Assembly: GCF_002237655.1 (NCBI RefSeq)
Contig: NZ_NOKT01000014.1
Location: forward strand, 62,001-126,000
Direction of reading: 5' to 3'
Source: Streptomyces sp. XY006
Lineage (GTDB): Bacteria > Actinomycetota > Actinomycetes > Streptomycetales > Streptomycetaceae
Length of the DNA: 64,000 bases
The notes beneath the pieces are model-generated. The model did no database searches, was not told the DNA's origin, and saw nothing but the letters and a program-made list of their open reading frames with translations. Position numbers and translations under genes: made by a program. Positions 26,244-35,010 of the stretch are shown here, piece after piece (position 1 is the first letter of the stretch; every line of letters begins with the position of its first letter).

Positions 26244-26537
26244 ATGTTCTTCGGCATCATCCTGGCGGTGATCGGGGTCCTGTTCGTGGGGGCGCTGGTG
26301 TCGCTCGCCCGCAGGGGCGGTTCCCGCCGTCCCGCGGGAACGACGCGGAACCGGGCGCGGACGTCCAGCAGGTCGTCCAGCGACAGCGGCAGCACGAGCT
26401 GGTGGGCGGGCGGGGGCGACTCCGGCTCGTCCGGCGGCGACAGCCACCACGGGGGAAGCTCCTGCGGCGGAGGCTCGTCCTGCGGAGGCGGGTCGTCCTG
26501 CGGCGGGGGCGGTGGCTGCGGCGGCGGGGGCAGCTGA
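26244..26537 (+). CDS. small membrane protein with Gly/Cys-rich tail
   Basis: 97 aa from ATG 26244 with GGAAGGAGG upstream. One membrane helix at residues 2-22 (FFGIILAVIGVLFVGALVSLA), an Arg/Ser-rich linker, then a low-complexity tail with three SSCGGG-type units plus a final GGCGGGGS: four cysteines spaced by Gly/Ser. Similar tails end some Gly-rich Streptomyces membrane proteins (TIGR04222 type). First chromosomal gene right of the element. The Cys could bind metal or crosslink; function unknown. Confidence 0.68.
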   Translation: MFFGIILAVIGVLFVGALVSLARRGGSRRPAGTTRNRARTSSRSSSDSGSTSWWAGGGDSGSSGGDSHHGGSSCGGGSSCGGGSSCGGGGGCGGGGS

Positions 26538-27105
26538 CCCCGGTCGGCCGCTCACCCGACGGGGAAGCCGCAACCACCGCGCGCGGGGTCCGCACCTGGG
26601 GCGGGCCCCGCGCTCCGCTGTCCGGGGTTCCCGTACGGAGGATCCGTCGCACGGCTGTCGGGCGGAATCGCGTGCGCTCGGGCACGTTCGCATGCCTGTA
26701 GGACAAGACAGCCCGGGCGGGGCCGGGTTCCGTCGCCCGGCGCGCAACTGGCGCCTTCAACAGGTGACTTCCGCGGCCGGCCGCGTGCTGCCGCGACGGT
26801 CCGGGCCGGTGCCGGGCGCGGGGCGGGGCGCACCGGCGCACGCCTCCCCGGCACCGGCGCACGCCGTAGTTGAACAGTTGAGCTGTGGAGCCCTCTGAGG
26901 GATGGAAACCCTACGAACTTGGGTAAAAACGCTGTGGCGGCACCACGGTTCATGATTCCCTCTCCCTTACCAACGCAGCCTCTCGGACGTCTGGCGGACA
27001 CCTCCCCGAAACCGGCCGACCGGGCTGACCCGGGCCGAATCACCCGGTGCGACCGGGGCGCGGCGGACCCACCTCCCTCTCCTTGTGTGCTTGCGGAGCC
27101 GATCC
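26538..27105. other. gene-free interval before DUF2617
   Basis: About 570 bp with no credible gene; the open frames here lack start sites and are antisense to nothing. An AT-richer patch at about 26880-26960 may carry the promoter of the DUF2617/spermidine-synthase region, but I cannot assign boxes. Confidence 0.4.
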
Positions 27106-27633
27106 ATGCTCACGACCCTGAACACCTCCTACACCGATACGCGCGCGGCCGACCTCGCCTGGGCCCTGGGGCGCGAGCCGCTTCCCGCTCTGGCCACCCT
27201 CGACCTCGAACTGACGGGCACCCGACTGCAGTTGCGCCTCCTCGGCGCGTCCCACCAGGTGCTGCTGGAGGAGGAGGGAGGCATCCGCTCCGAGACGGTG
27301 GCGTGCATCCCGGGCAGCAGCACACCGCTCCCGCTCGGCGTCGCCAAGCGGGTGGACGACTGGGAGTACGAGTTCGCGGCGCGGGTCGAAGTCCTCTCGC
27401 CGGGCTCCTTCGCGGGCCGCGCCCAGGAGTTGCTGGCCCTGGTCTCCGACCATCCGCACGGTCTCGCCGGCGTCTTCCCCGGCAGCCCGCACGCCTTCAC
27501 GGCCCTGCTCGCCCAGCACCACGAGGGACAGGTGCACTGGCGGACCTGGCACGCGTACCCGCAGGACGGGCAGTTGGTGGCGACCCGGACGAGGGTGGGC
27601 GTGCGCGTCCCGGCGACGGCCTCCGCCAACTGA
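27106..27633 (+). CDS. DUF2617 family protein
   Basis: 175 aa from ATG 27106. Matches the actinobacterial DUF2617 pattern: YTDTRAADLAWALGREPLPALATLDLEL, then VLLEEEGGIRSETVACIPG, and FPGSPHAFTALLAQ. Soluble, no signal peptide. It regularly precedes a spermidine-synthase-like gene in Streptomyces, as here (123 bp upstream), suggesting a shared pathway. Biochemical role unknown. Confidence 0.83.
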   Translation: MLTTLNTSYTDTRAADLAWALGREPLPALATLDLELTGTRLQLRLLGASHQVLLEEEGGIRSETVACIPGSSTPLPLGVAKRVDDWEYEFAARVEVLSPGSFAGRAQELLALVSDHPHGLAGVFPGSPHAFTALLAQHHEGQVHWRTWHAYPQDGQLVATRTRVGVRVPATASAN

Positions 27634-27756
27634 ACCGCCCTCGAAGTGAGCGGTTCCGGTGCCCGACCCGATCTCGTACCGGCATCGGCCACCCGTAAAC
27701 CGGCACCACACGTGTGGGTGACGAACCGCGGTCGAGGCGTGACGTAACGTCGCAGC

Positions 27757-29412
27757 GTGATCGAGCCGCACGCGCCCGCCAAGCCCGGTTCCCCGCCGCA
27801 CCGGAGCGCCCGGGGCGGCCCCGGTGGCCCGGCGCTCCTGCCCGTCCGGCCCGGCACCGGACGGTTCCTCGTCCTCGCGGGCGTGTTCGTCTGCGCGGCC
27901 TGCGGACTCGTGTACGAGCTGGAACTCGTCGCGCTCGCCGCGTACTTGATGGGCGACTCGGTCACCCAGACATCCGTCGTGCTGTCCGTCATGGTCTTCG
28001 CGATGGGCCTCGGCTCCCTCGCCGCGAAGCGGCTGCGTCCCCGCGCCGCGGCCGGCTTCGGTGCCGTCGAGGCCGCCCTCGCCCTGGTCGGCGGGTGCAG
28101 CGCGATGGCCCTGTACGCCGTCTTCGCCTGGACCGGCGACTGGGGCGGCCTGTGGGCCGACGGACCGCGCTGCGTGCTGGTCGCCTTCTCCCTCGCCACC
28201 GGGCTGCTCATCGGGGCCGAGGTCCCGCTGCTGATGGAGCTGATCCAGCGCGTCCGCCGCCAGGACGCCGGCGGCGCGGTGGCCGACCTGTTCGCCGCGG
28301 ACTACGTGGGCGCGCTGGTCGGCGGACTCGCCTTCCCGTTCCTGCTGCTGCCGTTCTTCGGGCAGTTGACGGGCGCGCTGCTCACCGGCGCGGTCAACGC
28401 GGTCGTCGGCGGTGCGCTGGTGCTCGGGCTGTTCCGCCGCGATCTGAGCCGCCGGGCGCGGTGGCTGCTGCTGCTCGGCAACGCGCTCGTGCTGGCGGTC
28501 CTCGCCTCGGCCGCCGTCCTCGTCGACGACTTCGAACGGGCCGCGCGGCACGCCGTGTACGGCGGGGATGTCCGCGTGGCGCTGCAGAGCGGGGTGCAGG
28601 AGGTCATACTCAAGGGAGGGACGCAGGGCCGGCCCCTGGACCTGTTCCTGGACGGGCGTCTGCGGGTCAGCGGGCGGGACGAACGGCGCTATCACGAAGC
28701 CCTGGTCCACCCCGCGATGGCCGGGCCCCACGCGCGCGTGCTGATCCTCGGCGGCGGGGACGGACTGGCGGCCCGCGAGGTGCTGCGCCATCCCGGCGTG
28801 GACCGGGTCGACGTCGTCGAGCTCGACGCGGAGGTCGTCCGGCTGGCCCGCACCGACCCGGGCCTGTCCGCGCTGAACCGGCACGCCTTCGGCGACCCGC
28901 GCGTGCACGTGACGATCGGCGACGCCTTCGGCCGGATGCGCGGCGCGCCCCCGGCGGCGTACGACGTGGTCGTGTCGGATCTGCCCGACCCGGGCATCAC
29001 GGCCAGCACGAAGCTGTACTCGCAGGAGTTCTACGGCCTGGCGCGGCGCGTGCTGTCCCCGGGCGGCCGGGTCGTGGTGCACGCCGGGCCGGTGGAGTCC
29101 AGCCCGCGCGTGTACTGGACCGTGGAGTCGACCCTGCGCGCGGCCGGCTTCGACACCGCCCCCTACCGGGCCGGCGGGCGGTACGCCGGATTCGCCGTCG
29201 GGCCCGACCGTACGCCCGCGGATCGCGCCCGCGCGCCCCGGGACTGGGGTTTCGTCCTGGCCGCCGGCACACGGCCCCGGCCACGACTCGACCCGGACGG
29301 GCCACGCCCCCTCGTCCTCACGGACGCGTCCCTCGCGGCGGGCGAACGAGCGGCACGCGAGACGCGGATCGCCGGCCTGCCGGCGTCGACGCTGGTGCAT
29401 CCCCGGTATTGA
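27757..29412 (+). CDS. membrane-fused spermidine synthase-like aminopropyltransferase
   Basis: 551 aa from GTG 27757; a TAACGT -10 box ends 6 nt upstream, so the mRNA may be leaderless. Residues ~40-265 hold about seven membrane helices; the C-terminal half is a SpeE-type methyltransferase fold with LILGGGDG and VDVVELDAEVVRLAR (decarboxylated-SAM site) and VVVSDLPDP. In LDGRLRVSGRDERRYHEALVHPAM the usual Gln (LDGxxQ) is Arg, so substrate use may differ. Such fused proteins are common in actinobacteria; whether they make spermidine is uncertain. Confidence 0.82.
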   Translation: MIEPHAPAKPGSPPHRSARGGPGGPALLPVRPGTGRFLVLAGVFVCAACGLVYELELVALAAYLMGDSVTQTSVVLSVMVFAMGLGSLAAKRLRPRAAAGFGAVEAALALVGGCSAMALYAVFAWTGDWGGLWADGPRCVLVAFSLATGLLIGAEVPLLMELIQRVRRQDAGGAVADLFAADYVGALVGGLAFPFLLLPFFGQLTGALLTGAVNAVVGGALVLGLFRRDLSRRARWLLLLGNALVLAVLASAAVLVDDFERAARHAVYGGDVRVALQSGVQEVILKGGTQGRPLDLFLDGRLRVSGRDERRYHEALVHPAMAGPHARVLILGGGDGLAAREVLRHPGVDRVDVVELDAEVVRLARTDPGLSALNRHAFGDPRVHVTIGDAFGRMRGAPPAAYDVVVSDLPDPGITASTKLYSQEFYGLARRVLSPGGRVVVHAGPVESSPRVYWTVESTLRAAGFDTAPYRAGGRYAGFAVGPDRTPADRARAPRDWGFVLAAGTRPRPRLDPDGPRPLVLTDASLAAGERAARETRIAGLPASTLVHPRY

Positions 29413-29478
29413 CCGCCGCGTTCCCGCGGGGCTGACCGCCGCGTTGCCGCGGGGCTGACCGCCGCGTCCTGGGGGACT
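29410..29478. repeat. 23-bp tandem repeat after the SpeE-like gene
   Basis: Two near-perfect units at 29410-29432 and 29433-29455 and a partial third from 29456. Each begins TGACCGCCGCGTT and contains a short CCGCG/CGCGG hairpin. The first unit starts on the stop codon, so repeats may also act as a terminator. Confidence 0.6.
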
Positions 29479-29625
29479 GGCTGCCGCGTCCCGCGGGCGC
29501 GGCGCGTCCGGCAGGTCGGGGTGGGCTTCGGCGGGCACCGGAGCGTACGCCTCGTGGGGATGGATCAGGGGTTAATTCATCAGGCGCGGGTGCGAGGCGG
29601 CCGTGGCTGGGTAGAGTCCGTCGAC

Positions 29626-30555
29626 ATGGAGCACGAGGTGTTCGTTCCGGTTCCGGCCGAGCGGCTCAGGGAGGTGCTGGACGACCCCGCGCGGGTCGCC
29701 CGGGCGGTGCCCGGGCTCCAGCAGGACGCCGGCGCCGAGCCGGTCGCCGGGCGGCTGAAGATCCGGGTCGGCAGCCACTCCGTCACCTACCGGGGAGCCG
29801 TACGGGTCTCCCGGCGGGGCACCGACACGTACGGCGTCGAAGGGTCGGCGCAGGAGTCGCGCGGCAGCGGCTCGGTCACGCTCGCGCTGCGGATCGCGCT
29901 GCGGGAGGCGGAGGACGGCTGCACCGTGCTGTTCGACGCCACGGCCACGGCCGACGGCCGCATCAGGGACCTGCCGGCGGACGCGGTGGAGGGCGCGGTC
30001 ACCCGGCTGCTGAACCGTTTCGCGGAGCACCTCGCACAGGCGGCACCGGAGACGGCCACGCCGCCCGCACCGGAGACGGCCACGCCCCCCGGCCCGCAGG
30101 ATGCCGAGCCCCGGGTCACCACGGACCACGAGACGACACCCGACGCCGACGATCCGCCGCCGCCACCGCCGGCGGACGGCGGGGCGGGCGGCAGCGGTGA
30201 GGAGAAGGGCGCCGGCCGGGCACCCCGCCCCGAGCCGGGCCTGACCGAAGGACCCCGCCCCGGCGCCGGGATTCCGCCCTCCCCGCTCGACCCCGGGAAC
30301 GAGCGCGACGAGGGCCACGGCATCGAGGACGACGAGGACGACGAGGACGTCGCCGAGGCGGCCCACGCGCGACGGACCATGATCGGCCGCAGCGCCGAGG
30401 AGGTCGACCACGCCCCGCCCCGCGGCCGCTACGCCCCCGTGCCCGCACCCCAGACCGTCACACCCCCGGCCCCGCTGCGCTGGGCCGCTCCCGCCGCCGC
30501 CCTCGCCGTGGCCTCGGCGATCGTCGCGGTCCGGGCCCTGCGCCGGCGCCGCTGA
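29626..30555 (+). CDS. SRPBCC (CoxG-like) protein with C-terminal membrane anchor
   Basis: 309 aa from ATG 29626; TAGAGT ends about 8 nt upstream, suggesting a leaderless mRNA. N-terminal ~140 residues form an SRPBCC/CoxG fold: HEVFVPVPAERLREVLDDPARVARAVPGLQQ, then VGSHSVTYRGAVRV and a C-terminal helix (VTRLLNRFAEHLAQ). A Pro/Glu/Asp-rich linker (about 145-265) with two PETATPP repeats leads to a tail anchor (APAAALAVASAIVAVRAL) followed by Arg. Related CoxG proteins tether enzymes to the membrane. Ligand unknown. Confidence 0.8.
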   Translation: MEHEVFVPVPAERLREVLDDPARVARAVPGLQQDAGAEPVAGRLKIRVGSHSVTYRGAVRVSRRGTDTYGVEGSAQESRGSGSVTLALRIALREAEDGCTVLFDATATADGRIRDLPADAVEGAVTRLLNRFAEHLAQAAPETATPPAPETATPPGPQDAEPRVTTDHETTPDADDPPPPPPADGGAGGSGEEKGAGRAPRPEPGLTEGPRPGAGIPPSPLDPGNERDEGHGIEDDEDDEDVAEAAHARRTMIGRSAEEVDHAPPRGRYAPVPAPQTVTPPAPLRWAAPAAALAVASAIVAVRALRRRR

Positions 30556-30626
30556 GCCGCCCGGCCGCGGCCCCGGAGGAAGCGAGCCACCGAGGGCCCT
30601 CTTGATCACCCCAGTAGGGTCGTCCC

Positions 30627-31415
30627 GTGAGCGACGAAGACATCACGCTGACCGCGGGTGACGCGGAGGTGACCGTGCAGCCGGGCAACGGCGGCCGGGT
30701 CGGAGGGCTGCGGATCGGCGGCGTGGAGCTGCTCCGGCAGGGCGAGCGGTTCGGCTGCTTCCCGATGGTGCCCTGGTGCGGACGGATCCGGGACGGCCGG
30801 TTCCTGGACGGCGCCGTCGTGCGGCAGATGCCGCTGAACGCCCCGCCCCACGCCATCCACGGCACCGTACGCGACCACGCCTGGCGCACCGCCCGCACGA
30901 GCGCGGACGAGGCCGTGCTCACCTACGAGCTGGTCGAACCCTGGCCCCACCACGGCCGCGTCACCCAGATCGTCGCCCTCACCGAGGACAGCCTGACGCT
31001 GACCATGTCCGTGGAGACGTACGAGTCGTCCTTCCCGGCGCAGATCGGCTGGCACCCCTGGTTCAACCGCAACCTCGGCGGCGAGGACGTGACCCTCGCC
31101 TTCGACCCCGCCTGGCAGGAGGAGCGCGGCGACGACCACCTGCCCACCGGCAACCGCCTCGACCCCAAGCCCGGCCCCTGGGACGACTGCTTCGGCATGC
31201 CCGGCGGCGTCGACGTGACCCTCACCTGGCCGGGGCAGCTGGAGCTGAAGGTGACCAGCCGGGAGGAGTGGGTGGTCGTCTACGACGAGCAGCGCGAGGC
31301 CGTGTGCGTGGAGCCGCAGACCGGCCCGCCCAACGGCCTCAACACCCTGCCGCGCCTGGTCACGCCCCTGGAGCCGCTGGAGGCCGCCACCACCTGGAGC
31401 TGGCGCCGCCTCTAA
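30627..31415 (+). CDS. aldose 1-epimerase family protein
   Basis: 262 aa from GTG 30627; TAGGGT (30615-30620) ends 6 nt before it, a leaderless pattern. Galactose-mutarotase fold: GNGGRVGGLRIGG near the N-terminus, catalytic-region His in HAIHGTVRDHAWR, the second conserved His in GWHPWFNR, and the general base Glu in AVCVEPQTGPPN. Interconverts sugar anomers or hexose-6-phosphates in the cytosol. It leads into pyrE, whose -10-like TAAGCT overlaps this gene's stop. Confidence 0.86.
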   Translation: MSDEDITLTAGDAEVTVQPGNGGRVGGLRIGGVELLRQGERFGCFPMVPWCGRIRDGRFLDGAVVRQMPLNAPPHAIHGTVRDHAWRTARTSADEAVLTYELVEPWPHHGRVTQIVALTEDSLTLTMSVETYESSFPAQIGWHPWFNRNLGGEDVTLAFDPAWQEERGDDHLPTGNRLDPKPGPWDDCFGMPGGVDVTLTWPGQLELKVTSREEWVVVYDEQREAVCVEPQTGPPNGLNTLPRLVTPLEPLEAATTWSWRRL

Positions 31416-31425
31416 GCTGGGCGCC

Positions 31426-31974
31426 ATGACGGACACGCGCGGCGCGCTGCTGCAGCAGATCAAGGACAAGGCCGTGGTGCACGGCAAGGTGACCCTGTCG
31501 TCGGGTCTGGAGGCCGACTACTACGTCGACCTCAGGCGCATCACCCTCGACGGGGAGGCCGCCCCGCTGGTCGGGCAGGTGCTGCTGGACCTGACCGCCG
31601 ACCTGGAGTTCGACGCCGTCGGCGGCCTCACCATGGGCGCCGACCCGGTCGCCGCCGCGATGCTGCACGCGGCCGCCGCGCGCGGCAAGCGCCTGGACGC
31701 GTTCGTCGTGCGCAAGGCCGCCAAGGCGCACGGGCTGCAGCGCCGCGTGGAGGGCCCGGACATCGCCGGCCGCCGCGTGCTGGTCGTCGAGGACACCTCC
31801 ACCACCGGCGGTTCCCCGCTCACCGCCGTCGAGGCCGTGCGCGAGGCCGGGGCCGAGGTCGTCGCCGTCGCGACCATCGTCGACCGGGCGACCGGCGCCG
31901 ACGAGAAGATCCGGGAGGGCGCCGGGGTGCCGTACCTGTTCGCCTTCTCCAAGGACGAGCTGGGCCTCGACTGA
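31426..31974 (+). CDS. pyrE: orotate phosphoribosyltransferase
   Basis: Converts orotate plus PRPP to orotidine 5'-phosphate in pyrimidine synthesis. 182 aa from ATG 31426, normal length. PRPP-binding motif VLVVEDTSTTGGSPLTAV in the expected place near residue 120, preceded by FVVRKAAKAHG. TAAGCT at 31413-31418, containing the upstream stop, could be a -10 for leaderless expression. Confidence 0.94.
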   Translation: MTDTRGALLQQIKDKAVVHGKVTLSSGLEADYYVDLRRITLDGEAAPLVGQVLLDLTADLEFDAVGGLTMGADPVAAAMLHAAAARGKRLDAFVVRKAAKAHGLQRRVEGPDIAGRRVLVVEDTSTTGGSPLTAVEAVREAGAEVVAVATIVDRATGADEKIREGAGVPYLFAFSKDELGLD

Positions 31975-32122
31975 CCGCGGAGTGACCAGGGCGTGGACGG
32001 TGGCCTGGACCTTCCGGCCAAGTCTGGAAAGATGGGGCCGACGATGACGTCGCACCCCAAGGTCTAGGTCAGGGCCGTTAGACACAGCAGTACGTCAACC
32101 CGCAGATACAAGGAGCGGACGC

Positions 32123-33145
32123 ATGCCCATCGCAACTCCCGAGGTCTACAACGAGATGCTGGACCGGGCGAAGGCAGGAAAGTTCGCCTACCCGGCCATC
32201 AACGTGACCTCCACCCAGACCCTGCACGCGGCCCTGCGCGGTTTCGCTGAGGCGGAGAGCGACGGCATCGTCCAGATCTCCACGGGTGGCGCCGAGTTCC
32301 TGGGCGGTCAGTACAACAAGGACATGGTGACCGGCGCGGTCGCCCTGGCCGAGTTCGCGCACATCGTCGCCGAGAAGTACCCGGTGAACATCGCGCTGCA
32401 CACGGACCACTGCCCGAAGGACAAGCTCGACGGGTACGTACGCCCGCTGCTGGCCCTGTCCAAGAAGCGCGTCGACGCCGGGCTCTCCCCGCTGTTCCAG
32501 TCGCACATGTGGGACGGCTCCGCCGAGACCCTCGCCGACAACCTCTCGATCGCGCAGGAGCTGCTGGAGCAGGCCCGCGCCGCGAAGATCATCCTCGAGG
32601 TGGAGATCACCCCGACCGGCGGCGAGGAGGACGGCGTCTCCCACGAGATCAACGACTCCCTGTACACCACGGTCGACGACGCGATCCGCACCGCCGAGGC
32701 CCTCGGCCTGGGCGAGAAGGGCCGCTACCTGCTCGCCGCGTCCTTCGGCAACGTGCACGGCGTGTACAAGCCGGGCAACGTCGTGCTCCGCCCCGAGCTG
32801 CTGAAGGAGCTGAACGAGGGCGTCGCCGCCAAGTTCGGCAAGGCCTCCCCGTTCGACTTCGTCTTCCACGGCGGCTCCGGCTCCACGGAGGAGGAGATCC
32901 GCACCGCGCTGGAGAACGGCGTCGTGAAGATGAACATCGACACGGACACCCAGTACGCGTTCACGCGCCCCGTCGCGGACCACATGTTCCGCAACTACGA
33001 CGGTGTCCTGAAGGTCGACGGCGAGGTCGGCAACAAGAAGACCTACGACCCGCGCACCTGGGGCAAGCTCGCCGAGGCCTCCATGGCCGCGCGCGTCGTC
33101 GAGGCCTGCGGTCACCTGCGCTCGACCGGCACGAAGATCAAGTAA
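32123..33145 (+). CDS. fba: class II fructose-bisphosphate aldolase
   Basis: Zinc-dependent aldolase of glycolysis/gluconeogenesis, cytosolic, 340 aa. ATG 32123 follows AAGGAGCG. Zinc and catalytic motifs: NIALHTDHCPKDKL, the EITPTGGEEDGVSHE loop, ASFGNVHGVYKPGN and FVFHGGSGSTEEEI, with NMNIDTDTQ-type substrate region near residue 270. Ends 94 bp before a strong terminator. Confidence 0.96.
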   Translation: MPIATPEVYNEMLDRAKAGKFAYPAINVTSTQTLHAALRGFAEAESDGIVQISTGGAEFLGGQYNKDMVTGAVALAEFAHIVAEKYPVNIALHTDHCPKDKLDGYVRPLLALSKKRVDAGLSPLFQSHMWDGSAETLADNLSIAQELLEQARAAKIILEVEITPTGGEEDGVSHEINDSLYTTVDDAIRTAEALGLGEKGRYLLAASFGNVHGVYKPGNVVLRPELLKELNEGVAAKFGKASPFDFVFHGGSGSTEEEIRTALENGVVKMNIDTDTQYAFTRPVADHMFRNYDGVLKVDGEVGNKKTYDPRTWGKLAEASMAARVVEACGHLRSTGTKIK

Positions 33146-33238
33146 GTCCCGGTCAGCCGGGGGTTCGGTCCGGTCCGGCCCGGGTTCTCCCCGGCTCGCG
33201 CCCGGTCCGCGTCGGGTTCGCCCCGGTTCGCTCGTGTG

Positions 33239-33268
33239 GAGCCCGGCACCTGCTCAGGTGCCGGGCTC
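33239..33268. terminator. 14-bp perfect stem-loop behind fba
   Basis: GAGCCCGGCACCTG (33239-33252) pairs with 33255-33268 with a 2-nt loop, followed by TT. Ends fba transcription. The MFS gene's -10 box lies 6 bp further on. Confidence 0.85.
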
Positions 33269-33285
33269 TTCCGTATGCTCCCTGC

Positions 33286-34752
33286 ATGCCCGACGTCCGG
33301 CTGGCCTCACCGCAGGGCAAGTGGATCCTGCTGACCACCGTCCTCGGCTCCTCCATGGCGCTGCTGGACTCGACCGTCGTCAACGTCGCCCTGCCGCGCA
33401 TCGGCCGTGACCTCGACGCGGACATGGCCGCCCTGCAGTGGACCGTCAACGCGTACATGGTCACGCTGGCCGGGCTGATCCTGCTGGGCGGTGCGCTCGG
33501 GGACCGGTTCGGGCGGCGGAAGGTCTTCGTCGTCGGGGTGGTGTGGTTCGCGGTGGCGTCCCTGCTGTGCGGGGTCGCGCCGAACGCGGAGGTGCTCATC
33601 GCCGCGCGCGCCCTGCAAGGGGTGGGCGGTGCGCTGCTCACGCCCGGGTCGCTGGCGCTGATCCAGGCCTCCTTCCATCCCGACGACCGGGGGCGGGCCG
33701 TGGGCCTGTGGTCCGGCTTCGGCGGGATCGGGGCGGCGGTCGGGCCGTTCGTCGGGGGCTGGCTGGTGGACGGGCCGGGATGGCGGTGGGTGTTCCTGCT
33801 GAACGTGCCGCTCGCGGCGCTGTGCGTGCCGGTCGCGCTGCGGCACGTGCCCGAGTCCGGGGACGGCAGGGCGCACGGGCGGTTCGACGTGCTCGGGGCG
33901 GTGCTGGGCGCGGTGGCGCTGGCGCTGGTGACGTACGGGCTGATCGAGGCCGGGCAGGACGGTGCGGTGGCGGCGGTGTCGGCTCTGGCCGGGGTGGCCG
34001 CGGCCGTCGCCTTCGTGGCCGTCGAGCGGCGCCGGGCCGAGCCCATGATGCCGCTCGACATCTTCGCGTCCCGGCAGTTCACGGCCGTCAACCTCGTCAC
34101 GCTGTGCGTGTACGCCGCCCTCGGCGGGTTCTTCTTCCTCGCGGCGCTGCAGTTGCAGGTGGTCGTGGGCTACTCGGCCCTCGCGGCCGGTACGGCGCTG
34201 CTGCCCACGACCGTGCTGATGCTGCTGCTGTCCGCGCGCTCCGGGGAACTGGCCGACCGGATCGGGCCGCGGCTGCCGCTGACGGTGGGACCGCTGCTGT
34301 GCGCGGCCGGGATGCTGCTGATGCTGCGGGTCGGGCCGGGCGCGTCGTACCCGGGCGACGTGCTGCCGGCGCTGCTGGTGCTCGGGCTGGGCATGGTGAC
34401 CCTGGTGGCGCCGCTGACCGCGACGGTGCTGGGCTCCGTCGACGTGGCCCGGGCCGGGCTGGCCAGCGGCATCAACAACGCGGCGGCCCGGGCGGCCGGG
34501 CTGGTGGCGGTGGCGGCGTTGCCGCTGCTGGCGGGGATGGGCGAGGAGGCGTACCGGGAGCCGGCGGCCTTCGACGCGGCGTTCGGCCGGGCCATGGTGT
34601 GGTGCGCGGGGGCACTGGTCGCGGGGGCGCTGGTGGCGGCCGCGGTGGTGCGCAGGCCGCCGCCGGGCTGCAAGCGCCCGGAGTGCCTGCGCCACGCCGG
34701 CGTCACGTCCCCACCGCTGGAGGGCGAGCCGGCCCGCAAGCGTCTGGCGTAG
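33286..34752 (+). CDS. MFS drug exporter, DHA2 (EmrB/QacA) family
   Basis: 488 aa from ATG 33286; TATGCT at about 33274-33279 gives a leaderless start. Fourteen-helix exporter: motif D1 LDSTVVNVALPRIGRDL in helix 1, motif A GDRFGRRKV in loop 2-3, motif C-like GGIGAAVGPFVGGWLV in helix 5. Proton-driven efflux of drugs or metabolites across the cytoplasmic membrane. The soluble C-terminus (GCKRPECLRHAGVTSPP) is Cys-containing and short. No adjacent regulator, so the inducer is unknown. Confidence 0.9.
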   Translation: MPDVRLASPQGKWILLTTVLGSSMALLDSTVVNVALPRIGRDLDADMAALQWTVNAYMVTLAGLILLGGALGDRFGRRKVFVVGVVWFAVASLLCGVAPNAEVLIAARALQGVGGALLTPGSLALIQASFHPDDRGRAVGLWSGFGGIGAAVGPFVGGWLVDGPGWRWVFLLNVPLAALCVPVALRHVPESGDGRAHGRFDVLGAVLGAVALALVTYGLIEAGQDGAVAAVSALAGVAAAVAFVAVERRRAEPMMPLDIFASRQFTAVNLVTLCVYAALGGFFFLAALQLQVVVGYSALAAGTALLPTTVLMLLLSARSGELADRIGPRLPLTVGPLLCAAGMLLMLRVGPGASYPGDVLPALLVLGLGMVTLVAPLTATVLGSVDVARAGLASGINNAAARAAGLVAVAALPLLAGMGEEAYREPAAFDAAFGRAMVWCAGALVAGALVAAAVVRRPPPGCKRPECLRHAGVTSPPLEGEPARKRLA

Positions 34753-34770
34753 CACCGGCTGGCCGGGTCC

Positions 34771-34860
34771 TGCTGCGGTTCGGTGGCGCGGCTGGGTTCC
34801 GCTGCGGTTCGGTGGCGCTGCCGGGTTCCTCCGCGGTTCGGCGGCCCGGCCGGGTTCCAC
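34771..34860. repeat. 30-bp tandem repeat, three units
   Basis: Units at 34771-34800, 34801-34830 and 34831-34860, each containing GCGGTTCGGYGGC and GGGTTCC, decaying into further GC-rich copies to about 34950. No gene lies in 34753-35010. Origin by slippage is likely. Confidence 0.6.
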
Positions 34861-35010
34861 TGCGGAGGCCCGCCCGGATCCCGCGCGGCCCGGCAGCACG
34901 GCCGGTTACCCCCGCGGCCCCGGCCACCCGGCGGCGGGTGCCCCCGCGGCCCCGGGGGCGTAGGTACCCGGGGCGGGGCCGCTGTCGTCGGTATGGCGCA
35001 GACTTGGGGC

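Noticed and set aside
26552..27043. Open frames in the 570-bp gap before DUF2617
   Set aside because: Both strands have arginine/proline-rich frames only, no ribosome sites and no family likeness.
27040..29538. 832-codon minus-strand open frame antisense to DUF2617 and the SpeE-like gene
   Set aside because: Composition artefact, no domain, no start context, and both plus-strand genes are recognisable families.
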